Of a stretch of DNA of 64,000 bases, positions 17,656-25,091 are shown one piece after another. The stretch spans positions 62,001-126,000 of the forward strand of contig JAQVFR010000001.1 of the NCBI GenBank assembly GCA_028697145.1, given 5' to 3'. The position numbers and the translations under genes were made by a program. How positions within the stretch are numbered: the stretch's first letter is position 1; every line of letters starts with the position of its first letter. The notes beneath the pieces are model-generated. The model did no database searches and was not told where the DNA came from. It saw only the letters and a program-made list of their open reading frames with translations. Source of the stretch: Actinomycetota bacterium (GTDB lineage: Bacteria > Actinomycetota > Geothermincolia > Geothermincolales > RBG-13-55-18).

Positions 17656-18789
17656 CTACTCACCCCCGAGCGTCTTGCCGAGGTTGGCGCGGTAACCCCT
17701 TCCCCGCAGGGCCTCCGCCGAGCGCAGCGCCGCTTCCTCCCCGCAGATGGTAAGGCGCAGGAGGCCTTGCCCGCTCTCCAGCGGGTGCATCAGCTCTATG
17801 TCCTCTATGTTTATGCCCATCTCCCCCACGGTCAGGGTTACGTCGCTGATGACGCCGGGACGGTCGTCCACCGCCAGGATCACGCTGTAGAATCCCGCGA
17901 GCGATTCGCCGAGCACCGGCGCGATGCTCTGCCTTCCCGTGCTGGCGTTCCGCATCCAGCGCACCAGCTCCTCCTCCTCGCCCCCGGCGAGCAGGTCCGA
18001 TATGCGCAGCATGGAGTCCACGCATTCCGACAGCGACTCCCGCACGGCGTCGCGGTTCTCCATCAGAATGTCCAGCCAGAGCCCTGCGTCCGATGCCGCG
18101 ATGCGCGTCATGTCCCTGAAGCCTCCCGCGGCCAGGCGCAGCAGCGGGTACTCCTCGGCGCGCTGCAGGGCCACGTTCATGAGCGACATGGCCATGACGT
18201 GCGGGAGGTGGCTGATTACCGAGGCGGCGCGGTCGTGCTGGCGAGGCTCCATGGCGATGACGCGCGCGCCCAGGGAGGCCAGCAGGGCGTGCAGCCTGGA
18301 ATATGCCTCCGCGTCGCAGTCCTCGCTGGGGGTGAGCACGTAGTACGCGTCGCGGAAGAGCTGCGGGTCGGCGAAACCCACCCCCCTCTGCTCCGATCCC
18401 GCCAGCGGATGGCCACCGATGAAATGGCATGCGGGCGGCAGGATGTCACGCGCCGTCTCCATCACGCGTTCCTTCACGGAACCGACGTCGCTCACGGTCG
18501 CGCCGGGGCGCAGGGCGGGCGCGGCCCGGACCAGCGCGTCCGGTATGGAGCGCACCGGCACGGCAACGAAAACGAGGTCGCACGCGGCCGCCAGCTCGGC
18601 CTCGCCCTCCGCCGCCTCCTCTATCGCCCCCCTCTCCAGGGCCCGGGCGAGCATGGCCGCGTCGGCATCGTAGCCGATCACTTTTCCCGCCGCTCCCTCG
18701 CCGCGCAGCGCCAGCCCCAGGGAGCCTCCGATCAGGCCCGTGCCCAGGATGCCCACGCGCTCGTATTGGGGCTGTTGCACAGCCATCAC
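17656..18789 (-). CDS. tyrA: Prephenate dehydrogenase with C-terminal ACT-like domain
   Basis: VGILGTGLIGGSLGLALRGEG, VSDVGSVKERVMETARDILPPACHFIGGHPLAGSEQRGVGFADPQLF, then VILAVDDRPGVISDVTLTVGEMGINIEDI (ACT). Confidence 0.93.
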   Translation of the reverse strand: MMAVQQPQYERVGILGTGLIGGSLGLALRGEGAAGKVIGYDADAAMLARALERGAIEEAAEGEAELAAACDLVFVAVPVRSIPDALVRAAPALRPGATVSDVGSVKERVMETARDILPPACHFIGGHPLAGSEQRGVGFADPQLFRDAYYVLTPSEDCDAEAYSRLHALLASLGARVIAMEPRQHDRAASVISHLPHVMAMSLMNVALQRAEEYPLLRLAAGGFRDMTRIAASDAGLWLDILMENRDAVRESLSECVDSMLRISDLLAGGEEEELVRWMRNASTGRQSIAPVLGESLAGFYSVILAVDDRPGVISDVTLTVGEMGINIEDIELMHPLESGQGLLRLTICGEEAALRSAEALRGRGYRANLGKTLGGE

Positions 18790-18810
18790 CGCCTCGCCTT
18801 CTCCGTCTCC

Positions 18811-19830
18811 TTACTCTCTTCCCAGGAACGCCGCCAGCTCCGCCAGCTCGTCCATCATCGCCCGGAAGCCGCTCACGGTCAATGACTGCGGGCCGTCGCA
18901 CAGTGCCTCGCGGGGGTTGGGGTGGATCTCCACCATCACCCCGTCCGCCCCGGCCGCCAGGGCGGCCTTGCACAGCGGGGCCACCAGTTCGCGCACCCCC
19001 GTGGCATGGCTGGGATCGACGATGACGGGGAGGTGCGACGCGTTCTTCACCGCCGGCACCGCTGATATGTCGAGGGTATTGCGGGTGCCCGTCTCGAAGG
19101 TGCGTATCCCCCTCTCGCAGAGTATGACGTTCTTGTTCCCCTCCTTGAGGATGTACTCCGCCGCCATCATCCATTCCTCCACCGTCGAGCTCATGCCGCG
19201 CTTGAGGAGGACGGGCTTCTCCTGGTAACCCAGGTCCCTGAGCATGAGGAAGTTCTGCATGTTGCGCGCCCCCACCTGCAGCACGTCCGCGTAGCGCGCC
19301 ACCACCTCTATGTCCCGCACGTCCAGCACCTCGGTGACGACGGGCAGCCCCGTCTCATCGCGAGCCCTGGCCAGCATGGCGAGTCCTTCCTCGCCCAGCC
19401 CCTGAAAGCTGTAGGGGGAGGTGCGCGGCTTGTAAGCGCCGCCGCGGAACAGCGCGGCGCCGGCCTCCCTGGCCGCATGCGCCGCCTCCACCACCTGCTC
19501 CTCGTTCTCCACCGAGCAGGGACCGGCGATGACGGTGAAGCCCCCGCCCCCTATGCGTGCATCCCCCACCGTGATGACCGTGGGCTCGTCCTTGAACTCA
19601 CGGCTCACCAGCTTGTAGGGCTTCATTATGGGCACGACCTTCTCCACGGCGGGATAGGCCTCCAGGGGCATCTGCATGACCCTCTCGCGGTCCCCGATGA
19701 CGCCTATCACGGTGCGGAATTCTCCGCGTGACACGTGGGCCTCGGCGCCCACCTCGTGCAGCCGGGCCACGAGCTCGCCTACGTCCCTGTCGGTCGTACC
19801 CTCGCGCAATACGATCACCATCTCGACCAC
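18811..19830 (-). CDS. aroF: 3-deoxy-7-phosphoheptulonate synthase
   Basis: VIAGPCSVENEEQVVEAA, FRGGAYKPRTSPYSFQGLGEEGL, LPVIVDPSHATG. Confidence 0.95.
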   Translation of the reverse strand: MVEMVIVLREGTTDRDVGELVARLHEVGAEAHVSRGEFRTVIGVIGDRERVMQMPLEAYPAVEKVVPIMKPYKLVSREFKDEPTVITVGDARIGGGGFTVIAGPCSVENEEQVVEAAHAAREAGAALFRGGAYKPRTSPYSFQGLGEEGLAMLARARDETGLPVVTEVLDVRDIEVVARYADVLQVGARNMQNFLMLRDLGYQEKPVLLKRGMSSTVEEWMMAAEYILKEGNKNVILCERGIRTFETGTRNTLDISAVPAVKNASHLPVIVDPSHATGVRELVAPLCKAALAAGADGVMVEIHPNPREALCDGPQSLTVSGFRAMMDELAELAAFLGRE

Positions 19831-19910
19831 TTCCTTCCTGGTATATAACGGTTACGCCCGGGGCCCGCGCCTCCTCCCTGGGACCACCGTCATGCCCTCA
19901 ATAATCCAAA

Positions 19911-19935
19911 GAGTTCGAGCACCTGGCTCGAACTC
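19911..19935. terminator. Hairpin between aroH and aroF (terminator or leader element)
   Basis: GAGTTCGAGC-ACCTG-GCTCGAACTC: perfect 10-bp stem, followed on the minus strand by TTTGGATTATT. Confidence 0.5.
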
Positions 19936-19972
19936 CCCTTACGCTCTATGTGGTTGTGAGGCGCTGCCGGCT

Positions 19973-20335
19973 TTATTCGGGGAGATCCGTCCTCAGCTGG
20001 CGCGCCCCCTCAAGATAGGGATGGCGCATTTCATGCGGGTGTTTTCGCGTATAGAAATGCATGAGGACGCGGAGGCACATCGGCGTCGAATCCTCGATGG
20101 ACAGCTCTCGCGCGCACAGCAGCGGCACGTGGGTCAGGCCGATGTGCCGCGCCGCCGCCGCCGGGAACTCGGCGGTCAGGTCCTCGGTGGCGGTGAATAT
20201 GATATCCATGATGTCCTCCGGCCGGATCTCGTTGCGCTTTATCATCTCCCGCAGGAGCTCCGCCGCTTTCTCCGTTATCTCCTCTTTGGTGTTCTCCCTG
20301 CAGAGGATAGCTCCCCGCAATGCTCTCACCTGCAT
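19973..20335 (-). CDS. aroH: Chorismate mutase, AroH class
   Basis: VRALRGAILCRENTKEEITEKAAELLREMIKRNEIRPEDIMDIIFTATEDLTAEFPAAAAR. Confidence 0.93.
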   Translation of the reverse strand: MQVRALRGAILCRENTKEEITEKAAELLREMIKRNEIRPEDIMDIIFTATEDLTAEFPAAAARHIGLTHVPLLCARELSIEDSTPMCLRVLMHFYTRKHPHEMRHPYLEGARQLRTDLPE

Positions 20336-20410
20336 AACCTGCCTCCTAATGATCAGGACAACAGTTTACCATAACCGCCCCATGACGTCTGCTTTGCATC
20401 TCGCTGACCT

Positions 20411-21139
20411 TCAGGGGCCGCCCCCGCCGAGATCGCGGAGCTTGCGCACCTCCCCCTCCCCGAGGGGACGGTAGCTCCCCTCCTCCACCCCCTTGAGGTC
20501 GAGCGGCCCGAAACGGGTGCGGACAAGGTCGACGACTTCCAGCCCCACTGCTGCGCACATGCGCCGAACCTGCCGTTTCCTGCCCTCGTGGATGGTCATC
20601 TCCAGGAGGCATCCCTCGGCGTCCTGCCCGAGCACCTTCACCTTCGCCTCCGCGGTCGTACCCTCCTCCAGGGGTATGCCCCCGCGCAGCCGGGACAGGC
20701 CACGAGCCGAGAGCCGGCCCCTGGCCCGCACCACGTAGGTCTTCTCGACGCCGTGGCTGGGGTGCATGAGCATGTGGGAGAGATAGCCGTCATTGGTGAT
20801 GAGCAGGAGGCCGCGGGTGTCGCGGTCAAGGCGCCCCACCGGGAAGAGCCTTCCTTCCTCGTGGATGAGGTCCATCACCGTGGCGCGGCCCCGGGTATCC
20901 TTTACGGTGGTTATGTATCCCGCGGGCTTGTTGAGGAGGTAATACCTCTTCGTGACCTCCAGTTCGACGGGTACGCCGTCGACACACACGCGGTCCCGCG
21001 AGACGTCCACCCTGTCCCCCAGCGCAGCCGTCCGGCCGTTCACGCTTACGCGGCCGGACTCTATCATCGCCTCGCAGCGGCGCCGCGAACCCAGGCCCGC
21101 GGCGGCCAGCGCCTTCTGCAGCCGCTCCCCTTCAGGCAT
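20411..21139 (-). CDS. rluB: Ribosomal large subunit pseudouridine synthase B
   Basis: S4 domain MPEGERLQKALAAAGLGSRRRCEAMIESGRVSVNG, VGRLDRDTRGLLLITNDG. Confidence 0.93.
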   Translation of the reverse strand: MPEGERLQKALAAAGLGSRRRCEAMIESGRVSVNGRTAALGDRVDVSRDRVCVDGVPVELEVTKRYYLLNKPAGYITTVKDTRGRATVMDLIHEEGRLFPVGRLDRDTRGLLLITNDGYLSHMLMHPSHGVEKTYVVRARGRLSARGLSRLRGGIPLEEGTTAEAKVKVLGQDAEGCLLEMTIHEGRKRQVRRMCAAVGLEVVDLVRTRFGPLDLKGVEEGSYRPLGEGEVRKLRDLGGGGP

Positions 21140-21160
21140 ACGCCTCCCGCCCCGGCGCCG

Positions 21161-22021
21161 TCAACCCTCCGACCCCCCGGGAGCGCCGTACTCCCCGGCG
21201 GGATCCCACGTCCCGGCGGCGTCTGCGGCGTCATCGCCCGCGGGGACGCTTTCATGCCCATGCCGGCCGTCTTCCGCGAGAGAATCCGCCGTCGCGCCAT
21301 CCGCATGCGGCGCACTACCCGCGCCGGGCGCAGCCAGGTTCCGCGTGAGATCATCCGCATCCCCCCCGCCGGCCCCGCTTCCGGCTTCCACCTGCCCGGA
21401 AAGTGACATAGCGATGCGCTGGACCGTCTCGCGGTCCGGCTCGAAATCCTCCAGCGGAGAAAGGTCGTCAAGGCTGTTCAAGCCGAAGCGCTCCAGGAAC
21501 TTGTCGGTGGTGACGTAGAGGGCGGGGCCTCCGGGGGCCCTCTCCTTCCCGGCCTCGGCGACCAGGCCCTGCTCCTCCAGTACCTTGACCATGTTCTCCG
21601 ACTGCACTCCCCGCAAGTTCGCGACCTGGCCGCGCGTTATCGGCTGCAGGTAGGCCACTATGGCCAGGGTCTCCACCGCGGCCCGCGTGAGCCTGGCCCG
21701 CCGCGAGGCCAGCAGCAGCTTCTCGATGTGCGGGGCATAGGCAGGGTGGGTGTGCATGCGCCAGCCGCCGCCCACCTCCCGCAGCTGCATGCCCCGGTTA
21801 TACGCCAGGTATTCCTCGCGCAGCTCCTGCAGCGCGGAGAGCGCCTTGCCCTCGTCGCACGACAGCGCCTCCGCAAGCTGCCGCGGCGTCAGGGGGTCGT
21901 CGGCCACGAAGAGCATGGCCTCCAGCGCCCCTTTTATGTCCTCCATCCCCTGGATGTCGTCCTGGCCCGCCTCCGTCCTCCACAGCTTTCCTCCGATGGG
22001 CTTAATCTCCATGCTTCTCAT
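21161..22021 (-). CDS. scpB: SMC-Scp complex subunit ScpB (long low-complexity C-terminal tail)
   Basis: IKGALEAMLFVADDPLTPRQLAEAL...TRAAVETLAIVAYLQPITRGQVANLRGVQSENMVKVLEEQGLVAEAGKE. Confidence 0.93.
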   Translation of the reverse strand: MRSMEIKPIGGKLWRTEAGQDDIQGMEDIKGALEAMLFVADDPLTPRQLAEALSCDEGKALSALQELREEYLAYNRGMQLREVGGGWRMHTHPAYAPHIEKLLLASRRARLTRAAVETLAIVAYLQPITRGQVANLRGVQSENMVKVLEEQGLVAEAGKERAPGGPALYVTTDKFLERFGLNSLDDLSPLEDFEPDRETVQRIAMSLSGQVEAGSGAGGGDADDLTRNLAAPGAGSAPHADGATADSLAEDGRHGHESVPAGDDAADAAGTWDPAGEYGAPGGSEG

Positions 22022-22736
22022 CTCCCATGGCGTAGACCCTGATGTCCCCGAACCGCGCGGCCTGGCTTATGTCGATCTCCTCGCGCTTGTACAGCTCCAG
22101 CAGGGCGAGGAATACGGCTATGAGCTCGACCTTGAGCGCGCAATCGGCGGTGAGTTCCCGGTACGAGGTGCTGCCCTTCTCGGCCAGCGTCCTGCGCACG
22201 CGGTCCATGAAATCGTCCATATTTATCTTGATCGGCGCTATGTAGGAGACGTCCAGCTCCGCCTCCGCCTCTATCAGCTCGCGCGCCGCCTGCGCCAGCC
22301 TCTGCAGGGTAAGCCCGCTCAGCACGTCGGGCACGATATGGCTGAAGGGCTCCTCAAGGTCGACCTCGCGGTAATAGTATCTCTCCTCGCGCTCCAGCCG
22401 CTTCCCCAGCTCTGCCGCTGCATCGCGGAATTTCTGGTATTCCACCAGCCTCCACAGCAGCTCCTCCCGCAGCTCCGTGGGGGCGATCTCCTCCGCCTCT
22501 TTCTCGGGCTCCGGCAGGAGGTAATCCGACTTCAGTTTCAGCAGCGTGGCCGCGATGAGCAGGAACTCCGTCGCCACCTCCAGGTCGAGGTCGCGCATGC
22601 TCTCCATGTAGGCGATATATTCGTCCGTGATCTCCGTGATGGAGATATCGTAGATGTCGATCTCCCTGCGGCCGATGAGATGGAGCAGGAGATCGAACGG
22701 CCCCTCGAAGACCTCCAGTTTCACCTGGTAAGGCAC
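22002..22736 (-). CDS. scpA: Segregation and condensation protein A
   Basis: YQVKLEVFEGPFDLLLHLIGRREIDIYDISITEITDEYIAYM...ATEFLLIAATLLKLKSDYLLP. Confidence 0.95.
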   Translation of the reverse strand: MPYQVKLEVFEGPFDLLLHLIGRREIDIYDISITEITDEYIAYMESMRDLDLEVATEFLLIAATLLKLKSDYLLPEPEKEAEEIAPTELREELLWRLVEYQKFRDAAAELGKRLEREERYYYREVDLEEPFSHIVPDVLSGLTLQRLAQAARELIEAEAELDVSYIAPIKINMDDFMDRVRRTLAEKGSTSYRELTADCALKVELIAVFLALLELYKREEIDISQAARFGDIRVYAMGDEKHGD

Positions 22737-22746
22737 GTCTCTCCCC

Positions 22747-23727
22747 TCAATCTATCCCCATGCGCTTCCGCACCTCGTCCAGCACGCTCCTCGCCAGCGG
22801 CTTCACCCTGGCGAGGCCGCTCTCCATCACTTCCCAGACATAGCCGGGCCGGGACTCCAACTCCCCGCGCCTCTCCTGGAAGGGAAGGAGCGCCTCCACT
22901 ACCCTGTCAGCCAGTATGCCCTTGCACTCCACGCAGCCCCATCCCGCGCTGCGGCACCTCTCCGCTATCTCCTCCAGGCGGTCGGCGGTCTGCACCTTGT
23001 GCAGCTGGAAAGCGCTGCATTTCTCCGGATCTCCTGGATCCATGCGGGTGCGGCGGGCGGGGTCGGTGATCATGGACAGCACCTTTTTCCTTATCTCGTC
23101 AGGTGGATCGGTGAGGGATATATAGTTGCCGTAGCTCTTGCTCATCTTGCGCCCGTCGGTGCCCGGGATGCGCGGGCTGCGAGAGAGCAGCGATTGAGGT
23201 TCCTTGAAGGTCTCGCCGTAGAGAAAGTTGAATCGCCGCGTGATCTCGCGCGTGAGCTCGAGGTGCGGCAACTGGTCCTCCCCCACCGGCACCCCGTCGG
23301 CGCGCACTACCAGGATGTCCGCGGCCTGCAGCACCGGGTATCCCAGGAAGCCGTGGGTGGAGATGTCCTTCCCTTTGAGCTGTTCCAGCTGCTCCTTGAA
23401 GGAGGGCACGCGCTCGAGCCATCCCAGCGGGGTGATCATGGACAGGTAGAGCTGGAACTCCGCGACCTCCGGCAGGTCTGACTGGCGGTAGACTGCGGCC
23501 TTGTCGGGGTCTATCCCGGCTGCCAGCCAGTCCAGCACCATGTCCTCCGTATATTCGCGCATGTGCGAAGGGTCCTGGTAATCGGTGGTCAGGGCATGCC
23601 AGTCCGCGATGAAGAAGTAACACTCCGCCTCCTCCTGGAGCACGATCATCTGCTTGAGATTGCCGTGCAGGTGCCCCAGGTGCAGTTTCCCCGTAGGCCG
23701 GTAGCCGGTAAGTATCCTTCGCGCCAA
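22747..23727 (-). CDS. trpS: Tryptophanyl-tRNA synthetase
   Basis: ILTGYRPTGKLHLGHLHGNL, DILVVRADGVPVGEDQLPHLELTREI, GRKMSKSYGNYISL. TTG start. Confidence 0.95.
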   Translation of the reverse strand: MARRILTGYRPTGKLHLGHLHGNLKQMIVLQEEAECYFFIADWHALTTDYQDPSHMREYTEDMVLDWLAAGIDPDKAAVYRQSDLPEVAEFQLYLSMITPLGWLERVPSFKEQLEQLKGKDISTHGFLGYPVLQAADILVVRADGVPVGEDQLPHLELTREITRRFNFLYGETFKEPQSLLSRSPRIPGTDGRKMSKSYGNYISLTDPPDEIRKKVLSMITDPARRTRMDPGDPEKCSAFQLHKVQTADRLEEIAERCRSAGWGCVECKGILADRVVEALLPFQERRGELESRPGYVWEVMESGLARVKPLARSVLDEVRKRMGID

Positions 23728-23838
23728 TGTCTCTCCTCTCCTCCGCTGCGCCCGCCCGCCGGGCGTCGCCCATGTCGCTCATGTCATTATTCTATAATCC
23801 CGCGCAATATGCCTCTTGCCCGCGTCTCCGCGCGTCCC

Positions 23839-24420
23839 TCACAGGCGGTCGTCGGCCTCCCTCAATCTTCTCGCGCTCGCGTCGCGTGGCTCGTCCTGGT
23901 GCGATCCCACCAGTGCCACCAGCATGTCATCACTGCCCAACGCCTCCAGCAGCCTCCCCGCGATCTCGGCGTGATGGAGCTGAACGAACAGCCCCCTCCT
24001 CCAGCCGCGGGGAAGGCTCGCCATGCGCTCCATGACGCCGCTTCCCTCCGCATCCGCCTCGACGCGCCGCTCCAGCTTCCCCAGCAGGGAAGGCGAGGTG
24101 ATCTCCAGGGCGGTGTAAAGCCAGCGCGCGTACAGCCCCAGCTCGCTGCGGAGCTTGCCGGTATCGTGCAGGAGGGCTGCCCTGCGCAGCAGGGGGTCTT
24201 CCTCGACCCTCGCGGCCACGGCCAGGGAATGCGCGAGGTCGTAACGCGCCATGGCCAGGAACAGGCCCGCCTCCCCGGGGGAGAGCCCCGCCGCGGCGCG
24301 CCGCGCCCGCCCCCGCAGCCCGGGATCGAGGGAGGCCAGGGTCACGAATGCCTTGCCGGGGAGGTTGCGCCAGGTGTTCATCGACGACCGCTCCACCCAG
24401 ATCTTCTTACCACGGGGCAT
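23839..24420 (-). CDS. HD-domain (phosphohydrolase-like) protein
   Basis: AHSLAVAARVEEDPLLRRAALLHDTGKLRSELG (H...HD) and VQLHHAEIAGRLLEALGS. Confidence 0.7.
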   Translation of the reverse strand: MPRGKKIWVERSSMNTWRNLPGKAFVTLASLDPGLRGRARRAAAGLSPGEAGLFLAMARYDLAHSLAVAARVEEDPLLRRAALLHDTGKLRSELGLYARWLYTALEITSPSLLGKLERRVEADAEGSGVMERMASLPRGWRRGLFVQLHHAEIAGRLLEALGSDDMLVALVGSHQDEPRDASARRLREADDRL

Positions 24421-24427
24421 GCTCTTT

Positions 24428-25084
24428 TCAGAATATGGGGCTCAAGCCGAAGAGGCGCATGATCAGGTTTGCCAGCCCTCCCACGATACTGCTCAGGACG
24501 AATCCGAAGAACATCACCAGCACGATCACGATGACGAATCCATAAGGCTCCATGGAGGCATACACGCGCTTGACCTCCCCGCGCAGGAAATACCCCACTA
24601 TGCGCGAGCCGTCCAGTGGAGGTATGGGGATGAGGTTGAAGACGCACAGGAGGATATTGATATATGCGATGAAGACGCAGGTAAGGATGATGCGGTCGAG
24701 GGTCGCCCCCCCGTCTATGAGTACGAGTATCCTTATCAGCCCGATGAAGATCATGCCCAGCACGAGGTTGGAAAGCGGGCCCGCCAGCGAAACCCATATT
24801 ATTCCGCGGGGCTTGCGGAAGAGAAAGGGATTGATGGGCACCGGCTTGGCGTAACCGATGATGAAGGTGCCATAGCCCATGATGCTCATGAGCAGCAGCA
24901 AGCCGGGGAGGATGAGGGTCCCGAAGGGGTCGATGTGCGCCAGCGGATCCAGCGTAAGCCTCCCCGCGCGTTTGGCGGTGGTGTCGCCCATGCGGTAGGC
25001 GACGTAGCCGTGCATGTACTCGTGGACGATGACCCCGATGATCAGGCCCACCAGCATGTATAAGGCTCTTTCCCAGTCGCTCAT
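24428..25084 (-). CDS. Site-2 protease family (M50) membrane metallopeptidase
   Basis: IGVIVHEYMHGYVAYRMGD (HExxH) and FNLIPIPPLDGSRIV. Confidence 0.93.
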   Translation of the reverse strand: MSDWERALYMLVGLIIGVIVHEYMHGYVAYRMGDTTAKRAGRLTLDPLAHIDPFGTLILPGLLLLMSIMGYGTFIIGYAKPVPINPFLFRKPRGIIWVSLAGPLSNLVLGMIFIGLIRILVLIDGGATLDRIILTCVFIAYINILLCVFNLIPIPPLDGSRIVGYFLRGEVKRVYASMEPYGFVIVIVLVMFFGFVLSSIVGGLANLIMRLFGLSPIF

Positions 25085-25091
25085 CCCCGCG

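Noticed and set aside
19830-19910. T-box-like string ACGGTGGTCCCAGG upstream of aroF
   Set aside because: Only partial match to AGGGUGGNACCRCG; the spacer is too short for a T-box leader and no terminator follows the motif.
19911-19935. GAGTTCGAGC/GCTCGAACTC as a tRNA T-arm (TTCGA)
   Set aside because: No acceptor, D or anticodon arms around it; better explained as a simple hairpin.
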